Notes under the pieces: generated by a model
Database searches by the model: none
What the model was told of the DNA's origin: nothing
Seen by the model: the letters and a program-made list of their open reading frames with translations, nothing else
Part shown: positions 57,208-64,000 of the stretch, one piece after another
Numbering within the stretch: the stretch's first letter is position 1
Layout of the letters: every line of letters begins with the position of its first letter
NCBI GenBank assembly: GCA_949130495.1
Contig: OX422222.1
Location: 106,691,709-106,755,708, forward strand
Source: Sambucus nigra
Taxonomy: Eukaryota; Streptophyta; Magnoliopsida; Dipsacales; Adoxaceae
Length of the DNA stretch: 64,000 bases
Direction of reading: 5' to 3'
Position numbers and translations under genes: made by a program

Positions 57208-57945
57208 TTAATCTGGAAGTCTAATTGTAGAAGTTTTAGGACTACTTCTACTGCTACTTCTCAGGTTTCTTCCGTCACTATCGTATTGAAGTTCTGAATA
57301 GCGAGGATTATCTATATAAATAATTTCTTCAGGAAGTCTAGAATTTGGAAGAGGTTTTGATGGAAAATATTCTAGTCTTAAATACCTTATACGGTATCAT
57401 GGGTTTATCTGTCTAGTTTCTTTATATATTTGATTAATAATATCAATTATATCGTTATCTATAAATTCGTCTAAATTATTATCACCATAAGATGACAAAA
57501 ATTTTCGGTATGTTCTAGGGGCAGCTGTCTCTACGTTTTTAAGGAGAGGACGGATTCCTCCGGCTCTAATTAAAGTAGCCTTTGTTTCAGCTAACCTTTT
57601 ACGTCTAATAAATTTTAATACGTCTATACTATCTTCAAGTATCCTAGTGTATTCTTGATATTTTTCAGGTCTTGATAGTTCTTCTGCAAAATCTTCAGTT
57701 CTTAACTTTTGTCTAAAGAGATCACGGATCCCTATTCTAATTATTTCTATTCTAGGTACTTCTCTTCCTAACCACTCAATAATCTGGTCTATGTATTTAA
57801 ACGTACCACCTGTATATATTAAAGCAGATTCTATAAGTTCTATATCTTTAGGGTCTGTAAGAGTCCAGTCTTGAATTTCTCTAGTTAAGTCTAAACTTGT
57901 TTGATTAACAAATTCTAAAAAGTCTTTAGTGATTTGTAAGCTCAT
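57208..57945 (-). pseudogene. First ORF after the viral leader, with one in-frame stop
   Basis: 182 codons from ATG 57945 (MSLQITKDFLEF), then TGA at 57397-57399, then 62 more open codons to TAA at 57208. The protein is highly charged and helical (EYTRILEDSIDVLKFIRRKR) with a Ser/Arg-rich tail after the TGA (RSSSRSSPKTS). Its position, first after a long leader, matches ORF1 of badnaviruses and tungroviruses, which is of similar size. I do not recognise it by sequence. The TGA could be decay or a natural stop. Confidence 0.6.
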
Positions 57946-58523
57946 ATAAGATTTTTCTTAAAGAAATAATATGTAAAAATAGTTAAGGGTTTGGTTCGAG
58001 TTATACCTTCCTTCTGGTCTGCAATATCTTTATCTTCTTCCCTTTGTCTCTTCAGCTTTGCCACTATTCTTCTCCGATCTCGGCCTCCTACAACTCTCTC
58101 TTTATATATCGCACCTCAATCCACTACTTTGGCGGTTGACCCGTTTCCTGCCTGTACGCCTTCACGCCTAACGCCCACCTGGCTAACGGCTCACGGCTAA
58201 TCGGCACCTGACGACGGTTCACCAGTATAACACCTTGTGTGCTACACCAGAGGTTCCACACAATAGTCCTTTATGAACAGAAAGTTGGAGACAATTTGGA
58301 AAATAATAACAACTTAACATAAGAGATTTCTGGAAAAGAAAACACTTTTATTGCATAGCATGAGTAGTTACAACTCTCCCCTCTCCCCTAACTATGAGAG
58401 GTTTACTCACTCATATACATATTACTCTCTACAAGCATACTCTCCCTCTAACACTGGAAGTCTAGCAATCTCTCACTCTCTAACTCCTGATCTTTAAAAC
58501 ACAAATGGACGCTCCCTTTTATA
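57946..58523 (-). promoter_or_regulatory. Pararetroviral promoter and long leader
   Basis: Minus strand: TATAAAAGGGAGC at 58523-58511, then about 550 nt before the first ORF. AATAAA lies at 58352-58347, about 140 nt after the expected RNA start, the place where caulimovirid RNAs keep their polyadenylation signal (used only on the second pass). A run GGTATAACTCGAACC near 58010-57995 might be a decayed primer site but is a weak match. Confidence 0.6.
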
Positions 58524-58844
58524 GATCAAGGGCACTACAAAATAACTGGTAACCGGCTACCAAAAGCAATTCGGTTGATAGCATATAATTATTAAAGCAA
58601 CATTATCTTCAGAATCTTATCAACCGGGTCTACAGCTTTTAATGTCTTTTGATAATTTGGGAACCTTTTTCTTTTTGAAAAGAAAGGCCAGCTGATGGAG
58701 CGTGCCAAGTCTTCATTATGAGTCTCGTCGTTTTGTAATAATGCAAGAGCATCAAACAAAGTCTTTATCAGTCTGGTGGTCCATGTGGGGCAGGTCTGAG
58801 CTGTATCATGGAGTCTTCTTGTCTTTTTGCAATAATGCAGGGGT

Positions 58845-59495
58845 CTAGTGCAGAGCATCTTCAGTCTTTAATAGTTCCTCTACTAACGAGGGACCCATCT
58901 TTGTCTCATCTGTGTCTTCTTCTTCCTTGTCTTGGTTTGGTAGGGCATTGTTGAAAAATTCATCAATGAGACCTACAGTTCTAAGGCTATCTGGCAAAGC
59001 TATCTCTACCATTTCTTTGGATTCTTTCTTGAGCCTTCCATTGAATGGCTCATCAACTTGGATTATCAGGTCTTCTTTGTGGTAGGCAGTGTACCACCTG
59101 TCTTCTCCTGTCAATAACTCCATAACTTCTATGGTCTCCATGGATTTAACAATCTGGAGCTTGGACTTATCAACGATTAATTCTTTAGTCTCGTCTTATG
59201 ATAAAATCTCAACGTTTTCAAATATGTAACTGGAAAATCTAACAAGTCTAAATCCTTCAACTCTCATTCCTCTACAGGAACTTGGAGCAATCTGATGGAT
59301 TCTAGCAAATAGAGGAAGGAAGTCTTCAACCTTCTTAATATATTCATGGACTATTTTTCCAAGAACAACAGAGTCTTCAATGTCTTTTATCTGAACGAGT
59401 ACAATGAACCCGTGGTCTGCAAGAGTTATATGAGCCATTTCTAATTTTCCAAAAAGATACATTTTTGGAACGTCTTTGAAGAAACCTTTAATCAT
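58845..59495 (-). pseudogene. ORF downstream of the viral polyprotein
   Basis: Open from ATG 59495 (MIKGFFKDVPKMYLFGKLEM) for 99 codons, an in-frame TAA at 59196-59198, then open again to 58845 in the same frame (217 codons in all). The second half is acidic (EEEDTDETK). No domain recognised. Tungrovirus has an extra ORF at this place; sequence relation is not shown. Confidence 0.55.
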
Positions 59496-59513
59496 TAAAG
59501 CATCTCCATTTTA

Positions 59514-60314
59514 TTATGATAATAACATATTAAAATGATCAATAATGTTATTAGATTCTTTTTTAAAGTCTTCAGTTAATGGAAGATTATTATGACCAAG
59601 TGGTATAACAAACTTAGTCTTAAACGTCTTTTTCTGATAACAGAAATTAGTAGGTCTAGTTTTGGAGGATTCTCCAAGAGTCTGAGCATAAGTCTGAATC
59701 TGAGGTCTAGGCACAGCAGTACCACTGAGCTGGGTAACTGCGAGTCTTTGAGTTCTCATGAATCTGGCAATAGCTACCAAATTTTGTTTGAACTCGATCC
59801 AAAGTCTATTCTTGACGTTCCACCATATAGCGTCTATGAGAGTATTTTCATCTTCCAAAAATTCTCGTCTGAATTTGATCAAGTCTGGATATCTTTGGTC
59901 AGGTCTATATTGAGGAAAATACATTTTCCCAATGAGTCTATTTTGAGAAATAATCTCTTGTCTAGATTTTCCAGGAGGAACTAAGATATCATCAAAGTTC
60001 TCTAGGATTGGTCTTTCTTGAGAGTCTTGAATATGAGTCGGTCTTTGCGTTATACCAGCATTTGGTCTTACGCGTCTAAGATAGTCTGCAACGTCTTCCT
60101 TGTTTAGTCTATTTGTTCCAGAGGAACTCATGTCTTCTAGGTCTTCTGTTTGCAACATAAAACATGAAATCATATTAGTGTTAGCAAACATTGGCTCTCT
60201 TGATATAATGTCTGGAATGGTATTTTTACTTCCCTTAATATGTATAACAGAGAAGTCATAACCATTAAGCAATTGTTTCCATCTAATTAGTCTATTAGTC
60301 CTTGATTTGGACAA
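59514..60314 (-). pseudogene. End of RNase H and C-terminal extension of the polyprotein
   Basis: Begins with the RNase H tail (RLIRWKQLL, then IHIKGSKNTIPDIISRE), which is standard for reverse transcriptases of this group. About 210 further residues follow without a recognised domain (RYPDLIKFRREFLEDEN, then IWWNVKNRLWIEFKQNL). It ends in TAA TAA at 59519-59514. Frame differs from the RT fragment upstream, so a shift lies between 60508 and 60314. Confidence 0.7.
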
Positions 60315-60364
60315 ATCTAAGTCTCTGAATTTTACTGTATAAGAAGAGTCAGAACAACATATAT

Positions 60365-61640
60365 TTTTCTATTGCCCTTACTATGGCTAAAACTTCTTTT
60401 TCATGGGCAGTGTATCTAGTTTCTGGGTCTGTAAAGGTTCCGGAACTATGTCTACAAAGTTTCTTCTTTTTTGTCTGATGATCAATGGCAAAGTATACTG
60501 CTCCCCATTATTTATCAGAGGCATCTGTTTCCACTATAAACTGGTCTTCTGCATTAGGCAGTTCAAGTAAAGGAATATTCTTGACTGCATCTTTAATTTG
60601 TCTTATGACTTCAAAATCATCTTTAGTCCAATAAAAGGGATTGGTTTTGCCTGTTCCTTTTAATTTGGATGTTAAGCTTTGTCTTTTTGAAGCAAGGTCT
60701 TTAATAAAGTCTGCAGCACAATTAAGCAATCCTAAAAATGATTGTAATTATTTTCTATCTTTGAGTTGATCTGAAAACTCAAGAATCTTTTTATTTATGT
60801 GTTCTGCTAAGGATAATTTTTCTTTATTAATATGCATTCCCACAAAGTCTATTTCAGTCTGAAATAATTGCATTTTCCTTTCGGAAATAACAATACCATG
60901 TTTGTCTAATTCTAAAATAATCTTTTTAAGATGGTCTACATGCTCTATCTCGGTCTTACTGGCTACAAGAATATCATCTATATAAACAAGACAAAATTCT
61001 GAATAAGGTCTAAATATATTATCCATTCTTCTTTGGAAAACTTGAGGAGCATTCAAGTATCCAAATGGCATTACTAGCCATTCGTATTTTCCTTGGGGCA
61101 CACTAAAGGCTGTCCAAGTAATACTGTTTGGATGCATCTTTATTTGCCAGAAGCCTGATTTGCAATCAAACTTACTGAATATAATTCTATCTTCAATTAA
61201 ATTAATCAAATTATTCTTGTTTGGTATCTTATAAGAATCAAATTCACAATTCTTATTTAATTGTCTGTAATCTATAACCATACGTCTTTTCCCTCTTTTA
61301 CGTTCAGATTCATTTTGAACATAGAAGGCTAAGCTATTATGTCTACTTTTACTTTCTCTAATAATGCCTAACTTAAGCATTTCATCTATGTCTTTATTGA
61401 ATTCTTTCCTATCTTCTTGTGAGTATCATTTCTTATAGGTTCCACCATTAATAGTGGCGTCTGGGTTAATAGGGATGATTTCACAATAACTCTGGTATTT
61501 ATCCCACTTAGCGATGGGATTTTCTCCTAAAGTAGGCTCAGCTAGTTGCCTAATTTTTTCCTTTTCTATTTCTATATCCATTTTCTTCTGTTTGGATATG
61601 GCTTGAATCTGTAATAAGGTTTGCTGGGCTTGATCTAAAA
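60365..61640 (-). pseudogene. Viral reverse transcriptase and RNase H, broken
   Basis: The RT begins in the frame read near 61630 and runs through a TGA at 61426-61428. It is then open from 61380 to 60748 with FDCKSGFWQI, VMPFGYLNAP and YIDD (60984-60973). A TAA at 60748-60750 and another at 60508-60510 break it; the second falls just after the RNase H motif ETDASDK. The RNase H continues beyond for some 40 residues, then the frame changes. Motifs match caulimovirid RT more closely than gypsy RT, and no integrase follows. Confidence 0.88.
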
Positions 61641-61667
61641 TGTCTTGTTGTATAAGCGCTATTTACT

Positions 61668-62783
61668 TTAACACTTTTGGTCTGGACACTTACACTCTTT
61701 TTGTAAGGGTTTAGTAATTTCTAGGGCTTCTTGTTGGGTTATAGGTCTAGGTCCACCATGCTCAGCTGAAGAACTCTGATGTTTTATAGGTATGTAATTA
61801 GGCTTGACCTGCATAAGGTCAAAGGCAGTCTTATGATCTATTAGAGGGGCTTTAATATTAAATTCCTCTTGATCGCTAATTAATATCTTATCGTTATACT
61901 GAGTATAAGGATGATATTTACTAATAAAGTCTTGTCCTAAAATAATGTTTTCTGTGAAACTAGGACGAGGATCCATTATCCAAAACCGATGATTAACGGT
62001 TTTGTTGGTCTGATTTCCTACTTTAAAATAAATAGGAATAGTCTGAAAATATAAGGTAAATGGATCTCCATTAGCCACTTTACCATATATTTCTTGAGTA
62101 CTTTCTAGAAAATAGTCTTCAGGGAAGGCATTAACCTTGCAAATACTCTGAGAGCACCCTGTATCTATAAAAGCTGAAAGTCTTTTAGGATAATCTTTAT
62201 GTTGAATAAATATTTCTACAAAACAAGCATGTGGTTTAGTAGAAATTGCTAAATTGTTCTTTTCTAAAATATATATTCCTTTTTGAGGTTTATCTATAAA
62301 ATCTAAGGGTATTTGGTCTTCTGAACTACTATCAGAATGGTATTCTTCTAAATCATAGGAAATTTTCTTTCCTTTGAAGTCTTCATTTTCTTGTAATCTT
62401 TTGGCTATATTTTTATCAATGTCTTGATAATATGTTTTAATATCTAAGTCTATTTGAGCGTCATACTGGCTAGTATAAATTGCTCTAAATCTAGTTCTCC
62501 AACAGTCTTCATGGTAGTGTAATTGACAAACAATACAAACCATAAATAACTCTGTCTGTATAACCTCAAAGCATTCTACGCATCTAAAGTCTTTTTTGTT
62601 ACATTTCATTTCAAATGTACAATAATGTCTTTCATCAAAATAACATCTAGTTATATAGGTTAGTAATTCAGGATTACTAACTGTCCATCTTGTCTTTAAA
62701 AAGGGGCTTAATATACACTTATACCAAGCGTCTTCAAAGTCTATATATTCATCATCTAGATCGCCTTGATCAGTCTGCATCAT
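61668..62783 (-). pseudogene. Viral polyprotein part: Cys motif and aspartic protease
   Basis: 371 open codons. Residues 68-94 form CX2CX11CX2CX4HX2C (62582-62502), close to the CX2CX11CX2CX4CX2C found in badnaviruses and tungroviruses between coat protein and protease. The protease active site is FIDTGCSQSICK with the Asp at residue 208. ENIILGQDFISKYHPY is the usual downstream protease block. It ends in a stop at 61668; the RT follows in another frame. Upstream, an acidic stretch (62784-62915) is in the same frame but separated by a TAG. Confidence 0.85.
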
Positions 62784-62915
62784 ATATAAGTCTAGGGTAT
62801 CCTAAGAGTCTTCATACTCACCAGTATCACTATAGTCTTCTGAATCACTGTCTGTATATGCACTATAGATACTAGTATTATCATCATCTTCTATGTCTGA
62901 TATTTCTATAGCGTA

Positions 62916-64000
62916 CACTACATCAAAAATAGGAAACTGGCACGGTTTAAAACCGTGCCAGACGCAATCTGGCACGGTTCAAAACCGTGCCAGAATCAGG
63001 CGTGCCAGATTTTCTGGCGCGGTTTAAAAACGTGCCAGATTTTCCAATCTGGCACGCTTTTGGCACGCTTTTAAACTGTGCCAGTTTTTTAATCTGGCAC
63101 GCTTTTGGCACGCTTTTAAACAGTGCCAGATGTTAAATCTGGCACGCTTTTGGCACACGCCAAAACTGTGCCAAATTATCTATTTTCTAGAACGCTTTTG
63201 GCACGGTTATAAAGCGTGCCAGATTGTTTTATAAGCATTCTCATTTTTATGCATTGGCACGGTTTTGGCACGGTTTAAAACCGTGCCAGATTTTTCAGTT
63301 GATTAAAAAAATAATAATAGGAACCAAATCTGGAAAATCTGCAAATTCCAAATTTGGTAGGAAAAATATTTATTATTTGCAAAAACAAAATCAAGAAAAT
63401 TCACAAATTATGAATATCGCAGGTTGTTGATAAACTAATGTGCATACAAACTTCAAAAAATTACAAGAGATAATACCAATATAAACCAACATATGACCAT
63501 AAAAGTCGACAATAACTTCAAAAAATTACAAGAGTTAATAGTTCTCATATAAAAAAAAATTGGGCAGAGTTTCCTCTATTTTTTGAGCATTCCAAAACCT
63601 GCTAACATAAAATCTGCCCATATAAAGCCTGCACGGCCATAAAAGTCAACAATAAAACTACTATAGCCAGCACGACCATAAAAATAAACCATAAAACTAC
63701 GGAAGCCTACTCGGCCATAACACAAAAAATAGAATCCTGAATATTAACGACACTAAATACACAATCCCCCTGTTGTAAAGCATTGACTTCTTCGTGCATT
63801 CCAATTGGATAAAAGCTAACGATTGAATGTCATCCTACAAAAAAAAATAAGACACAAAAAAGATACAATATTAGTAACCAAGTCATTTTAAAAAAAATAT
63901 TCAAGCAAAAAAATTGCATATACAAGAAGAAAAATTGCATATACGACTACGCGGTCAGTTCCTACAAGTTACATTGATCCCGTGCGAGGAGTTTGTGCAT
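62916..64000. mobile_element. End of a CACTA (En/Spm) transposon, running off the window
   Basis: The terminus CACTACATCAAAAATAGG is of CACTA type. It is followed to about 63290 by some 20 GGCACG/CGTGCC words, several as perfect palindromes such as GCACGGTTTAAAACCGTGC, the usual subterminal repeats. The rest (63300-64000) is AT-rich with loosely repeated CATAAAA and ACAATAA phrases; no transposase is seen in the window. The three bases before the end are GTA, the possible target duplication. Confidence 0.82.

Larger units (their letters stand above)
57208..62915 (-). mobile_element. Endogenous pararetrovirus segment (Caulimoviridae), decayed
   Basis: In minus-strand order it holds an acidic stretch, Cys motif and aspartic protease (62915-61668), RT and RNase H (about 61640-60365), a C-terminal extension (60314-59514), a further ORF (59495-58845), a promoter and leader (about 58523-57946) and a first ORF (57945-57208). 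It has no integrase and no LTR, as expected for caulimovirids. The Cys arrangement and gene order point to the badnavirus/tungrovirus side. Several stops and at least two frameshifts break it. Movement and coat protein regions are absent; the left limit of the viral sequence is not certain (57050-57207 unassigned). The right limit is the CACTA end at 62916. Confidence 0.88.

Noticed and set aside
57993..58012. tRNA-like B box or viral primer site (GGTTCGAGTTATACC)
   Set aside because: No A box or cloverleaf at the right distance, and the match to the tRNA-Met primer complement is weak; noted only as possible in the leader entry.
57208..62915. Reading this segment as a Ty3/gypsy retrotransposon
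   Set aside because: No integrase, no LTRs, caulimovirid-like RT motifs and a badnavirus-type Cys motif argue for a pararetrovirus.

Overview
The window reads as nuclear DNA of a flowering plant, probably a eudicot; I cannot name the species. Three things support this: an intron-rich plant-type patatin-like phospholipase gene with LRR and ARM repeats, several classes of plant transposable element nested in one another, and an endogenous caulimovirid (plant pararetrovirus) copy. There are no bacterial features (operons, Shine-Dalgarno sites, CRISPR).

Layout. 1-5150: a decayed Ty1/copia element (LTR 22-653, broken gag-pol to about 3860), then an LTR plus primer site of a second copia-type element. 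5150-24300: a diverged, repeated LTR-like family, into which a small unknown insertion and then a complete, apparently young Tat-lineage Ty3/gypsy retrotransposon (5648-19902) have gone. Its two 1128-bp LTRs look identical and it has a perfect 5-bp target duplication (AAAGG). On the minus strand it carries gag-protease and pol, and on the plus strand an antisense, spliced gene with a plant mobile domain. The last intron of that gene is a hairpin-forming minisatellite. 24300-28900: MITEs, a solo LTR and a LINE remnant.

28909-49785: seventeen exons (1151 codons plus stop, open throughout) of a plus-strand gene matching plant phospholipase A I: LRR, then ARM-like repeats, then a patatin catalytic domain, then a conserved C-terminal region. 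The N-terminal exon or exons are not in the window where expected. The introns are swollen by insertions: family B LTR elements (30966-33256 reversed, 39017-40984 forward, solo LTR at 27192-27505), a gag-only LTR element (41381-44480), hAT-type MITEs and long-TIR or foldback elements.

49786-57200: AT-rich sequence with a hAT-type MITE, a gypsy protease-linker fragment, long TA/TG and GA microsatellites and a foldback element. 57208-62915: a decayed pararetrovirus segment on the minus strand (Cys motif, protease, RT, RNase H, a further ORF, then a promoter/leader and a first ORF), related to the badnavirus/tungrovirus side of Caulimoviridae. Its coding regions are strikingly rich in the tetranucleotide AGAC on the viral strand. 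At 62916 it is cut by the end of a CACTA (En/Spm) transposon that runs off the window.

The less ordinary content is: the antisense spliced PMD gene and its minisatellite intron; the duplicated H2C2 module in the Tat pol; the AGAC-rich pararetrovirus; and the small LTR families that live in and around the phospholipase gene.
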